64,000 nt of DNA, from positions 1 through 64,000 of the forward strand of contig NZ_RCYZ01000015.1 in assembly GCF_006439025.1 (NCBI RefSeq), given 5' to 3'. This DNA is from Hymenobacter nivis. Lineage in GTDB: Bacteria; Bacteroidota; Bacteroidia; Cytophagales; Hymenobacteraceae. The translations under genes and the position numbers were made by a program. The notes under the pieces are model-generated. The model saw only the letters and a program-made list of their open reading frames with translations, did no database searches and was not told the origin of the DNA. This document shows positions 17,463 to 25,852 of the stretch, in pieces. Numbering within the stretch: position 1 is the first letter of the stretch; each line of letters opens with the position of its first letter.

Positions 17463-17675
17463 ATGCAGCTTCCTCAATCCCGGTTTTTTAGCACCACGTT
17501 CCCCTGGCTGCGTTTGCCCAGCACCGTTTTGGCCGGGGCCGTCCAGCCCAGCCCAGTGGGCACGCTGGCCCGCTACCGCGGCTGGCGGGTCACGTTTTCA
17601 CCGCCCCGCGTTTGGCTCGATTTGGCCGCGTTACGGCGGGCGGGTTACCCGGCTGCTGTTTTGCGCCTCCAATAG
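17463..17675 (+). CDS. Small hypothetical protein
   Basis: 70 residues: starts MQLPQSRFFSTTFPWLRLPS and ends LARYRGWRVTFSPPRVWLDLAALRRAGYP-type. No domain recognised and no signal peptide. Codon use is GC-biased at third positions but less so than in neighbours. The ATG follows an AT-rich run after a terminator-like hairpin. The frame is open upstream to 17244, but that part overlaps structured leader sequence. It may be a real orphan gene or chance. Confidence 0.4.
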   Translation: MQLPQSRFFSTTFPWLRLPSTVLAGAVQPSPVGTLARYRGWRVTFSPPRVWLDLAALRRAGYPAAVLRLQ

Positions 17676-17681
17676 GCCCGG

Positions 17682-17735
17682 GGTGCCGTTGGGCGCGGGG
17701 GCCTGCCCCGGTGGGGCCCCGCGCCCAACGGCACC
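17682..17735. repeat. 19-bp perfect inverted repeat before the sulP promoter
   Basis: Arms 17682-17700 and 17717-17735 (GGTGCCGTTGGGCGCGGGG and complement) with a 16-nt loop. It ends 1 nt before the -7 element at 17737. It could terminate the small gene upstream or act as an operator covering the -33 region of the sulP promoter. Confidence 0.6.
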
Positions 17736-17736
17736 G

Positions 17737-17744
17737 TACTTTTG
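17737..17744 (+). promoter_or_regulatory. -7 element of the SulP gene
   Basis: TACTTTTG matches TAnnTTTG exactly. The start codon is at 17883, giving a leader of about 130 nt. Confidence 0.6.
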
Positions 17745-17826
17745 CACGATTCCCTCTTATATGCCGTTTGCGCTTTCGTTAATTTTCCGGCTCACGCCGC
17801 CCTGAAAACTGGCTTGGAACCCTCCG

Positions 17827-17862
17827 GCCGCCGCTTCCCACCGGGAGCGTGCGGCTTTTCTT
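17827..17862 (+). promoter_or_regulatory. Terminator-like hairpin in the SulP leader
   Basis: GCCGC plus CGCTTCCC pairs with GGGAGCG plus GCGGC (one bulge each side, loop ACC), followed by TTTTCTT. It sits 20 nt before the SulP start codon, inside its own leader, as an attenuator or riboswitch expression platform would. No known riboswitch class was recognised. Confidence 0.4.
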
Positions 17863-17882
17863 ATGCCCGTTTTTTCCCCTTT

Positions 17883-19427
17883 ATGTCGTTTCAACTTTCG
17901 TATTTCTCTCAGTACACCCACAACGCTAAAAACGAAGTCCTGGCGGGCCTGACCACGGCCCTGGCCCTGGTGCCCGAGGTGGTGGCCTTTGCGCTGCTGG
18001 CCCGCATTAGCCCGCTGGTGGGCATTGGCTCAGCTTTTGTCATTTGTTTAATTACCAGCATATTCGGCGGCCGGCCGGGCATGATTTCGGGCGCGGCCGG
18101 CTCGGTGGCCGTCGTCATTGTGGCCCTGGTGGCGCAGCACGGCGTCGAGTACCTGTTCGTGGCCGTGGTGCTGATGGGCCTCATCCAAATCGGCATCGGG
18201 CTGCTGCGGCTGGGCAAGTTCATCCGGCTGGTGCCGCAGCCAGTGGTATACGGATTCGTTAACGGCCTGGCGGTCATCATCTTCATGGCCCAGCTCGAGC
18301 AGTTCAAGGTGCACGACGCGGCCGGCGCCGCGCACTGGCTGGTGGGGGCCCCGCTGCTGCTGATGGGAGGACTGGTGGCTCTCACCATGGCCATTGTGTA
18401 CTTCCTGCCCCGCTTCACGAAGGCCGTGCCGGCCTCGCTGGTGGCCATCGTGGTGGTGTCGACGCTTGTAATTTTGGGTGGGCTGCGCACGAAGTCGGTG
18501 GGCGACATTGCCTCTATTGCGGGCGGGCTGCCCGCGTGGCACGTGCCGCAGGTGCCCTTTACGTGGGCCACGCTGGCGCTGGTGGGGCCCTATGCCTTCA
18601 TCATGGCGCTGGTGGGCCTCACCGAAAGCCTGCTGACGCTGACGGTAGTGGACGAGATGACCGACACCCGCGGCCGCGGCAACCAGGACTGCGTGGCCCA
18701 GGGCCTGGCCAACGTGGCCTCGGGCCTGACCGGCGGCATGGGCGGCTGCGCCATGATCGGCCAAACGATGGTGAACCTGGAATCACGCGGGCGCGGGCGG
18801 CTCTCGGGCGTGGTGGCGGCGGGGGCCCTGGCGCTGTTTGTGGTGGCGGGCGCGGGGCTGATTGAGCGGCTGCCGCTGGCGGCGCTGGTGGGCGTGATGT
18901 TCATGGTCGTCATCGGCACGTTTGAGTGGGCCAGCCTGCGCATTTTGCGCCGCATGCCGCGCACCGACGTGCTGGTGATGCTGCTCGTGACCGTCGTCAC
19001 GGCCGTGTCGCAGAACCTGGCGCTGGCCGTGCTGCTGGGCGTGGTGGTGTCGGCCCTGGCCTTTGCCTGGGAAAACGCCAAGCGCATCCGAGCCCGCAAG
19101 CACGTGGACGCGGCCGGCGTGCGCCACTACGAAATCTTTGGGCCCCTGTTCTTTGGCTCGGCGCAGGCGTTTGGCGAGAAGTTCGACGTGGCCGGCGACC
19201 CGGCCGAAATTGTCATCGACTTCCGCGAGAGCCGCGTGGCCGACATGTCGGCCATCGACGCGCTGCACAAGCTCACCGAGCGCTACCAGCGCCTGGGCAA
19301 AACCGTGCGCCTGCGCCACCTCAGCCCCGACTCGCGGCGCCTGCTGGGCCAGGCCGGGCCCCTCATCGACGTCAACATCGAGGAAGACCCGCTCTACACC
19401 GTGGCCGGCGCCAACGTGATGTACTAG
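17883..19427 (+). CDS. SulP-family anion transporter with STAS domain
   Basis: 514 residues. The N-terminal sulfate-transporter domain begins FSQYTHNAKNEVLAGLTTALALVPEVVAFALLA, with about 12 membrane segments and the family run GGRPGMISGAAGSVAVV. A cytoplasmic STAS domain covers about 415-514 (DFRESRVADMSAIDALHKL). SulP proteins carry sulfate, bicarbonate or related anions; the substrate here is unknown. ATG 17883 is used because the in-frame upstream stretch (17742-17882) is leader sequence containing a hairpin. Confidence 0.9.
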   Translation: MSFQLSYFSQYTHNAKNEVLAGLTTALALVPEVVAFALLARISPLVGIGSAFVICLITSIFGGRPGMISGAAGSVAVVIVALVAQHGVEYLFVAVVLMGLIQIGIGLLRLGKFIRLVPQPVVYGFVNGLAVIIFMAQLEQFKVHDAAGAAHWLVGAPLLLMGGLVALTMAIVYFLPRFTKAVPASLVAIVVVSTLVILGGLRTKSVGDIASIAGGLPAWHVPQVPFTWATLALVGPYAFIMALVGLTESLLTLTVVDEMTDTRGRGNQDCVAQGLANVASGLTGGMGGCAMIGQTMVNLESRGRGRLSGVVAAGALALFVVAGAGLIERLPLAALVGVMFMVVIGTFEWASLRILRRMPRTDVLVMLLVTVVTAVSQNLALAVLLGVVVSALAFAWENAKRIRARKHVDAAGVRHYEIFGPLFFGSAQAFGEKFDVAGDPAEIVIDFRESRVADMSAIDALHKLTERYQRLGKTVRLRHLSPDSRRLLGQAGPLIDVNIEEDPLYTVAGANVMY

Positions 19428-19541
19428 GGCGCGGAACCTCACGAGCCCCCTGTGGCTAACTGCGCACTAACCAAAGCCTCGGCGCTAACCGCCTGGCACT
19501 ATCGGGCACAGCCAGGGGAAAGTGCCGCCGCAAAATTAAAA

Positions 19542-19568
19542 AGAGGGCCCCGGGGGCCCTCTTTTTTT
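19542..19568 (+). terminator. Terminator after the SulP gene
   Basis: 9-bp stem AGAGGGCCC / GGGCCCTCT, loop CGG, then a seven-T run. Confidence 0.92.
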
Positions 19569-19583
19569 GAAAAAAAGATGAAT

Positions 19584-19622
19584 TCTAATCCGTCTCTAAT
19601 GCACCTCTAATACCGGTCTAAT
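19584..19622 (+). promoter_or_regulatory. Four TCTAAT direct repeats at 11-bp spacing (operator)
   Basis: TCTAAT occurs at 19584, 19595, 19606 and 19617, exactly 11 bp apart and so on one face of the helix. The array ends 10 nt before a -7-like GAGTTTTG (19633-19640) and covers the -33 region. Tandem 11-bp direct repeats are the usual target of OmpR/PhoB-family regulators. It probably controls the efflux operon starting at 19723. Confidence 0.7.
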
Positions 19623-19632
19623 ACGGCTACAG

Positions 19633-19640
19633 GAGTTTTG
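19633..19640 (+). promoter_or_regulatory. -7 element of efflux operon 1
   Basis: GAGTTTTG, one mismatch to TAnnTTTG, just downstream of the TCTAAT array. The predicted leader carries two hairpins (19651-19668 and 19696-19713). Confidence 0.45.
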
Positions 19641-19695
19641 TGTAAGTCTTCGGGGCAGCGTTGCCCCGGGGGCCCTCACCCCTTCCTCGTTGCTG

Positions 19696-19722
19696 GCCGG
19701 CCGTTGGGCCGGCGCGTTTTTT
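19696..19722 (+). promoter_or_regulatory. Terminator-like hairpin abutting the outer-membrane factor start
   Basis: GCCGGCC / GGCCGGC stem with loop GTTG, then GCG and six T directly against ATG 19723. Could attenuate the efflux operon or mask the start codon. Confidence 0.35.
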
Positions 19723-21312
19723 ATGCGATTGACCGCACGTTTTTTCCGAACCCTGGCCGCGGCCGGCGGGCTGGGGCTGCTGCCGGGCCTGGGCCGGGCC
19801 CAGCGCATGGCTACGCCCACGCCCCCCTCGAGCATGTCGCGCCCCCAGGCCGGCACCCCCAATGCCCTGCCAGCTGCCCCCGGCCTGCCCGCCGCCCGCC
19901 CCGCCCAGGCCCCCGGCCAAACGCCCGCCGCCGGGGCCCTGCCCCCCAACCAGCTGGCCCAGCCCGGGCAAAACAGCCCAGCCAGCGCCGCGCCGGTGGC
20001 CGGCAGCCCCGGCTACGGCCAGTACCCCGTGGTGCCGGGCATGCCGGCCGGCGTGCCCATCCGGGCGGCGCTGGGGGCCGCCGACACGCTGCGCCTGACG
20101 CTGCCCGAGGCCCAGCAGCAGTTCGTGCAAACCAACTTCCAGCTGCTGGCCCAACGCTTCAACGTGAACCTGGCGCAGGCCACGGTGGTGCAGTCGGCCC
20201 TGCGCGACAACCCCAACCTGTCGGCCGAGGTCAACGCCTACAACCCCAACACGCGGCAGTTTTTCCCGTTTGGGCCGGGCAAGGCCGTGGACCCCAACAA
20301 CCCCACCGGCAACACGGTGGTACTGCAGCTGCAACAACTCATCAACCTTTCGGGCAGCCGCGCCAAGCTCGTGCAGCTCAGCAGCACCAACGCCGAGGTG
20401 CAGCAGGCGGCCTTTGAGGATTTGCTGCGCAACTCGCGCTTTCAGCTCTCGCAGACGTTCTTCAACGTGGTGGCCGAGCGCCGCAAGCTGGATTTGCTGC
20501 GCGCCCAGCGCGACCAGCTGGCCCGCCTGCTGGTGGGCTTCCGCGAGCAGCTGCGGCTGGGCACGGTGGCCGGCTTTGAGGTGACGCGCCTGGAGCTGGA
20601 GCGCCAGAGCCTGGAGAAGGACCGCTCCGACCAGCTCACCCAGCTCGGGCAGGACGAGGCCGCGCTGCGCGTGTTTCTGGCGCTGCCGGGCACCACATTT
20701 GTGGCCCCCACCGGCCAGGACCTGCTGCCCGCGCCGCCCGCCGCCCTGCCCACCCTGGCCGACCTCACGGCCCTGGCCTACCAGTACCGGCCCGACCTGC
20801 GCGCCGCCACCAAGCAAACCGACTACGCCCAGCAAAACCTGCGCTTGCAGCACGCGCTGGCCGTACCCAAGCTCACCATCGGGGCCGACTACGCCAGCTA
20901 CGGCAACACCTACGCCCACTACTACGGCTTGCAAACCGCCATCGACCTGCCCGTGGCCAACCGCAACCAGGGCAACATCCAGGCGGCGCAGGTGGGCATC
21001 CAGCAGAGCGCCCAGGGCCTAAACCAGAACAAGCTGCAAGTGGAGCAGGACGTGGCCGCCGCCGTGGAGCAGGTGCAGCGCGCCACGGACCTGCGCCGTA
21101 GCGTGACCCCCGAGTACGTGGCCACCATCGCCGACGTGAGCCGCAACGCCGCCGCCGACTACAAGCGCCGCCTGATTGACCTGGTGAGCTTCATCGACAA
21201 GTTCCGGGCCTACAACGACGCCCAGCTCAACCTGATTGACATCGGCAACCGCCTGGAGCAGGCCAAGCAGCAAGTCAATTTCGTGACCAACACCCCCGTT
21301 TTTAAAGACTAG
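19723..21312 (+). CDS. Outer-membrane efflux protein (TolC/CzcC family), system 1
   Basis: 529 residues. Signal peptide (RLTARFFRTLAAAGGLGLLPGLGRAQ), then an unusual Pro/Ala-rich stretch (about 27-100) before the TolC-type helical repeats (LTLPEAQQQFVQTNFQLLAQRFNVNLAQA; second half ADLTALAYQYRPDLRAATKQ and IDLPVANRNQGNIQAAQVGIQQ). It forms the outer-membrane channel for the adaptor and pump encoded just downstream. The start follows a hairpin plus T-run. It shares clear sequence patterns with the factor at 27043. Confidence 0.92.
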   Translation: MRLTARFFRTLAAAGGLGLLPGLGRAQRMATPTPPSSMSRPQAGTPNALPAAPGLPAARPAQAPGQTPAAGALPPNQLAQPGQNSPASAAPVAGSPGYGQYPVVPGMPAGVPIRAALGAADTLRLTLPEAQQQFVQTNFQLLAQRFNVNLAQATVVQSALRDNPNLSAEVNAYNPNTRQFFPFGPGKAVDPNNPTGNTVVLQLQQLINLSGSRAKLVQLSSTNAEVQQAAFEDLLRNSRFQLSQTFFNVVAERRKLDLLRAQRDQLARLLVGFREQLRLGTVAGFEVTRLELERQSLEKDRSDQLTQLGQDEAALRVFLALPGTTFVAPTGQDLLPAPPAALPTLADLTALAYQYRPDLRAATKQTDYAQQNLRLQHALAVPKLTIGADYASYGNTYAHYYGLQTAIDLPVANRNQGNIQAAQVGIQQSAQGLNQNKLQVEQDVAAAVEQVQRATDLRRSVTPEYVATIADVSRNAAADYKRRLIDLVSFIDKFRAYNDAQLNLIDIGNRLEQAKQQVNFVTNTPVFKD

Positions 21313-21383
21313 GGCCCCGGCCCTGGGGGCCCCGCGGCGCGGCCCCTCTCCCCTCCTTTCGCAACTGCTATTTATTCTTCGTA

Positions 21384-22520
21384 ATGCGTATTTCCCCTCT
21401 ATTGCCCGTGCTTTTGGTCGTGGGCACGGCCGGTTATTTGTCCGGCTGCACCAGCAAGCCGGAAGACAAGTTGCCCGTGAACACCAAGGACTTGGGCTCG
21501 GGCTACCGCACCGACACGGTGCTGCTGCGCAGCCCCGACCAGGAGCTGCGCTTCACCGGCAAGGTGAGCTACGACCAGCGCCGCGTGGACCGGGTGTTTC
21601 CGGTGGTGAGCGGCAACGTGCTCGACGTGACGGCCGCCCTGGGCCAGCAAGTGCAGAAGGGCCAGGCCCTGGCCCGCGTGCAAAGCGCCGACGTGAGCGG
21701 CTACCAGAACGACTACAACTCGGCCCGCGCCGACTACGCCGTGGCCGAGCGCAACGCCGCCAACACCGAGCAGCTCTACAAGTCCAACTTCGCCTCGCAA
21801 AACGACCTGATTGCCGCCCGCGCCCAGCTCGACAAAACCCGCTCGGCCCTGAACCGCACTTCGCAGGTACTCAAAATTTACGGCGGCGGCGCCCAGGGCC
21901 CCGGCGGCGCCCAGCCCACCTACGTGGTGAAGGCCCCCGCCAGCGGCTTCGTGGTGGAGCGCAACGTGAACGCCGGCATGCAGCTGCGGCCCGACAACAA
22001 CACGCCGCTCTTCACCATTTCGGACCTGAGCCGGGTGTGGGTGCTGCTCAACATTTACGAGAGCGACGTGGCCGCCGTGAAGGTGGGCCAGGCGGTGAAC
22101 ATCACGGCCCTGGCCTACCCCGACAAGACGTTTAAGGGCACCATCACCAACATCAGCAACGTGGTGGACGCCGACACCAAGGTGCTCCAGGCCCGCGTGG
22201 AGCTGCCCAACCCCGGCGGCCTGCTCAAGCCCGACATGTTTTGCAGCATCACCCTCGACTTGCAGCGCCCCGGCCAGGCCCTGGCCGTGAACCCCAAGTC
22301 GGTGATTTTCAGCAACGACCAGTATTTCGTCATCCGCCGCCGGCCCGGCACCCCCGCCCTGCAATCGGGCGACGATGCCAGCAAAGCCTACGAGCTGGTA
22401 CCCGTGAAAGTGCTGCGCAACACCAACCGCTACACCTACGTGGGCGGCAACCTGCACGCCAACGACCAGGTGGTGACCCAGGGCAGCCTGCTGCTCTTCA
22501 ACGACTTGAGCGCCAACTAG
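21384..22520 (+). CDS. RND efflux periplasmic adaptor (CzcB/CusB type), system 1
   Basis: 378 residues. Lipoprotein signal with lipobox LSGC (Cys near residue 22). Membrane-fusion layout: beta-barrel and lipoyl half-motifs (VVSGNVLDVTAALGQQVQKGQALARVQS ... VVKAPASGFVVERNVNAGMQL), a helical hairpin between them, then ISDLSRVWVLLNIYESDVAAVKVGQ. It links the inner-membrane pump to the outer channel. No His/Met-rich metal motif at the N-terminus. 71 nt after the channel gene and 72 nt before the pump gene. Confidence 0.93.
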   Translation: MRISPLLPVLLVVGTAGYLSGCTSKPEDKLPVNTKDLGSGYRTDTVLLRSPDQELRFTGKVSYDQRRVDRVFPVVSGNVLDVTAALGQQVQKGQALARVQSADVSGYQNDYNSARADYAVAERNAANTEQLYKSNFASQNDLIAARAQLDKTRSALNRTSQVLKIYGGGAQGPGGAQPTYVVKAPASGFVVERNVNAGMQLRPDNNTPLFTISDLSRVWVLLNIYESDVAAVKVGQAVNITALAYPDKTFKGTITNISNVVDADTKVLQARVELPNPGGLLKPDMFCSITLDLQRPGQALAVNPKSVIFSNDQYFVIRRRPGTPALQSGDDASKAYELVPVKVLRNTNRYTYVGGNLHANDQVVTQGSLLLFNDLSAN

Positions 22521-22592
22521 GGGCCCCACGGCCCGGCTTATTGCGCTGCCCCGCCGGGGGCGGCCCTCCCTCCCTTTGCCTTTTCGTTTGCC

Positions 22593-25500
22593 ATGAATAA
22601 ATTCATCAAGGGCCTGATCGGCTTCTCGCTGCGCCACCCCTACGTCGTGTTCTTCGTGACGGGGCTGGTGGCCATTGCCGGGGCCGTCAGCTTCTACTAC
22701 ACCCCCGTCGAGGCCTACCCCGACGTGACCAACACCGAGGTGGTCATCATCACCCAGTGGCCCGGCCGCTCGGCCGAGGAAGTCGAGCGCTTCATCTCCA
22801 TTCCCATCGAAACCGAGATGAACTCGGTGACCCACAAAACGGTCATCCGCAGCATCAACCTGTTCGGGCTCTCGTTCATCAAAATCGTGTTCGAGGACGG
22901 CACCGACGGCTTCAACGCCCGCATGGAAACGGCCCAGAAGCTGGCCAACGTGAACCTGCCCGACGGCGTGACGGCCGGCGTGCAGCCGCCCACGGGTCCC
23001 ACCGGCGAGATTTACCGCTACACCCTCACCTCGAAGCAGAAGTCGGTAACCGACCTCAAAACACTGGAGGACTGGGTGATTGAGAAAAACCTGCGCGCCG
23101 TGCCCGGCGTGGCCGACGTGGTGAGCTTCGGCGGCAAGGTGCGCACCTTCGAGGTGGCCGCCAACCCGGCCCTGCTCAACAAGTACGGCCTCACCGCCCT
23201 CGACGTGTACCAGGCCCTGCAGCGCGCCAACGTGAACGTGGGCGGCGACATCCTCCGCGAGGGCCAGCAGGCGTTTGTGGTACGCGGCATCGGCATCGTG
23301 AAAAACGTGCCCGACATCGAGAAAATCATCATCAAGAACGTGAACGGCGTGCCGGTGCTGGTGCGCAACATTGGCACGGTGCAAACCTCGTTTTTGCCCC
23401 CGCTGGGCATCGTGGGGCGCGACAACAACGACGACGTGGTGGAGGGCATCGTGCTGATGCGCAAGGGCGAAAACCCCGGCGCCGTGCTGCCCTTGCTCGA
23501 AGCCAAGGTCGATTACCTCAACAAAACGGTGCTGCCCGGCGACGTGAAAATCAAGGTTTTCTACGACCGCTCGGAGCTCAACCAGCACACGCTGCACACG
23601 GTGGGCGAAAACGTGGCGATGGGCATTTTGCTGGTCACCATCATCCTGCTCCTTTTTTTGGCCGATTGGCGCACCACGGTCACCGTGGCGCTCATCATCC
23701 CGCTGGCGCTGCTGTTCGCCTTCATCCTGATGCGCATCAAGGGCATGAGCGCCAACCTGCTGAGCATCGGGGCCATTGACTTCGGCATCATCATCGACGG
23801 GGCCGTGGTGATGGTGGAGGGCCTGTTCGTGATGCTGGCCCACTGGGCCGAGCACGAGGGCATGGAAAACTTCAACAAGCGCGCCAAGCTGAGCAAGATT
23901 TTGCACACCGGCACCGAGATGGGCAAGTCCATTTTCACCTCCAAGCTCATCATAGTCACGGCCCTCATCCCCATCTTCTCGTTCCAGAAAGTGGAGGGCA
24001 AGTTGTTCAGCCCCTTGGCGTTCACGCTCGGCTTTGCCCTGCTGGGGGCCCTGTTGCTGGCCCTCACGCTGGTGCCGGTGCTCTCGTCCATCCTGCTGAA
24101 AAAGAACGTGCGCGAGCGCCACAACCCCATTCTGGAGGGCCTCAACAAAGCGTACTTGCCGCTGCTGGACAAGATGATGGCCTACCCGCGCCGCACCATG
24201 GCGGTGGCCGTGCTGGCGCTGGTGCTGGGCGTGGGCTCGTTCCACTTCGTGGGCACCGAGTTTTTGCCCCACCTCAACGAGGGCTCGATTTACGTGCGGG
24301 CCTCCATGCCGCTTTCCATCGCGCTAGAAGACAGCTACCAGTACACCGAGAAGTTCCGGCAGGTGTTTGAGAAGTACCCCGAGGTGCGGGGCGTGATTTC
24401 GCAAACCGGCCGCCCCAACGACGGCACCGACGCCACGGGCTTCTTCAACCAGGAATTTTTCGTGGACCTGTACCCGGCCGACGAGTGGAAGCGCAACATC
24501 ACGAAGGACCAGCTGATTGCCGAGATGCAGGGGGCCCTGGCCAAGTACCGCGGCGTGGACTTCAACTTCTCGCAGCCGATTTCCGACAACGTGGAGGAGG
24601 CCGTGTCGGGCGTAAAGGGCAGCATCGCGGTGAAAATCACGGGCTCGGACCTGAACATCCTCGACAAAAAAGCCACCCAGGTGTACGACCAGCTCAAGAA
24701 AGTGAAGGGCATCGAGGACCTGGGCGTGTTCCGCAACCTGGGCCAGCCCGAGCTGCGCATCACCCTCGACCCCGACAAGATGGCCCAGTACGGCGTGGCC
24801 GCCGCCGACGCCAACGCCGTGATTGAGCTGGCCATCGGCGGCAAGGCCGTGAGCGCCGTGTACGAAGGTGAGCGCAAGTTTGACCTGCGCCTGCGCTACG
24901 ACCAATCGTACCGCTCGAACATGGACGCCATCGGCGGCCTGATGGTGCCCACGCTGAACGGCGGCAAAATCAAGCTCGGGGAGCTGGCCACCATCCAGAA
25001 CGTGTCGGGCCCCGCCTTCATCTACCGCGAAGACAACACGCGCTTCATCGCCGTGAAGTTTTCGGTGCGGGGCCGCGACCTGGGCAGCACCATTGCCGAA
25101 GCCCAGGCCCTGGTGGCCAAAACCGTGGCCCTGCCCCAGGGCTACGCCACGCACTGGAACGGCGAGTTTGAGAACCAGGAGCGTGCCCAGAAGCAGCTCT
25201 CCATCGTGGTGCCCATCAGCATCTTGGCCATCTTCTTCATCCTATTCGTCTCGTTCGGCAACGCCCTCGACTCGACGCTGGTGCTGCTCAACGTGCCGTT
25301 TGCCCTCATCGGCGGCATCGCGGCGCTGCTCATCACGCACACCAACTTCAGCATCTCGGCCGGCGTGGGCTTTATCGCCCTGTTTGGGGTGGCCACCCAG
25401 GACGGCGTGATTCTGGTGAACAAGTTCCGCCAGAACCTGCGCGACAAAATGGACCTGGAGCACGCTATCAAGGACGGGGCCCGCACCCGCCTGCGCCCCG

Positions 25501-25703
25501 TGGTGATGACGGCCCTGATGGCCTCGCTGGGCCTGCTGCCCGCCGCCCTCAGCCACGGCATCGGCTCCGAAACCCAGAAACCGCTGGCCATCGTCGTGAT
25601 TGGGGGCCTCATTACGGCCACCGTGCTCTCGCTGCTGGTGCTGCCCACCGTGTACGAGTGGGTGTACAGCAGCAAGCTGGAGCGCGCCCGCAAGCACAAC
25701 TAA
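22593..25703 (+). CDS. Heavy-metal efflux RND pump (CzcA/CusA family), system 1
   Basis: 1036 residues, 12 predicted membrane helices, two periplasmic loops. Starts MNKFIKGLIGFSLRHPYVVFF; VEAYPDVTN and TQWPGRSAEEVER are HME-RND signatures. Transmembrane segment 4 reads DFGIIIDGAVVMVEG with Asp396, Asp402 and Glu409. This DFG-x3-DGA-x3-VE pattern is that of Zn/Co/Cd/Ni pumps (CzcA class) rather than Cu/Ag pumps. A terminator follows at 25731. Confidence 0.94.
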   Translation: MNKFIKGLIGFSLRHPYVVFFVTGLVAIAGAVSFYYTPVEAYPDVTNTEVVIITQWPGRSAEEVERFISIPIETEMNSVTHKTVIRSINLFGLSFIKIVFEDGTDGFNARMETAQKLANVNLPDGVTAGVQPPTGPTGEIYRYTLTSKQKSVTDLKTLEDWVIEKNLRAVPGVADVVSFGGKVRTFEVAANPALLNKYGLTALDVYQALQRANVNVGGDILREGQQAFVVRGIGIVKNVPDIEKIIIKNVNGVPVLVRNIGTVQTSFLPPLGIVGRDNNDDVVEGIVLMRKGENPGAVLPLLEAKVDYLNKTVLPGDVKIKVFYDRSELNQHTLHTVGENVAMGILLVTIILLLFLADWRTTVTVALIIPLALLFAFILMRIKGMSANLLSIGAIDFGIIIDGAVVMVEGLFVMLAHWAEHEGMENFNKRAKLSKILHTGTEMGKSIFTSKLIIVTALIPIFSFQKVEGKLFSPLAFTLGFALLGALLLALTLVPVLSSILLKKNVRERHNPILEGLNKAYLPLLDKMMAYPRRTMAVAVLALVLGVGSFHFVGTEFLPHLNEGSIYVRASMPLSIALEDSYQYTEKFRQVFEKYPEVRGVISQTGRPNDGTDATGFFNQEFFVDLYPADEWKRNITKDQLIAEMQGALAKYRGVDFNFSQPISDNVEEAVSGVKGSIAVKITGSDLNILDKKATQVYDQLKKVKGIEDLGVFRNLGQPELRITLDPDKMAQYGVAAADANAVIELAIGGKAVSAVYEGERKFDLRLRYDQSYRSNMDAIGGLMVPTLNGGKIKLGELATIQNVSGPAFIYREDNTRFIAVKFSVRGRDLGSTIAEAQALVAKTVALPQGYATHWNGEFENQERAQKQLSIVVPISILAIFFILFVSFGNALDSTLVLLNVPFALIGGIAALLITHTNFSISAGVGFIALFGVATQDGVILVNKFRQNLRDKMDLEHAIKDGARTRLRPVVMTALMASLGLLPAALSHGIGSETQKPLAIVVIGGLITATVLSLLVLPTVYEWVYSSKLERARKHN

Positions 25704-25730
25704 AGGGGGTTGCCTTTGGAGGAAGAAAAA

Positions 25731-25757
25731 CGCCGGCCCCTTGGGCCGGCGCTTTTT
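25731..25757 (+). terminator. Terminator of efflux operon 1
   Basis: Stem CGCCGGCCC / GGGCCGGCG, loop CTT, then CTTTTT. Confidence 0.88.
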
Positions 25758-25838
25758 GCGTTTGGGGCCCCGGGGCGGTGGCCAAACCGCGCCAGGGCCG
25801 TAGTTTCGGCGGCCGGCCCGGGGCCCCGGGCGCGGATT

Positions 25839-25846
25839 TATCCTTG
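25839..25846 (+). promoter_or_regulatory. -7 element of the DUF2279 gene
   Basis: TATCCTTG, one mismatch to TAnnTTTG, 6 nt before the GTG at 25853. Confidence 0.45.
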
Positions 25847-25852
25847 CTGCCC

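Noticed and set aside
17742..17882. 47-residue N-terminal extension of the SulP transporter
   Set aside because: It overlaps a leader with a terminator-like hairpin and does not resemble SulP N-termini.
21399..24272. 957-residue open frame on the minus strand
   Set aside because: Antisense to the adaptor and pump of efflux system 1. His/Gly/Val-rich composition with no recognisable domain is typical of shadow frames opposite GC3-rich genes.
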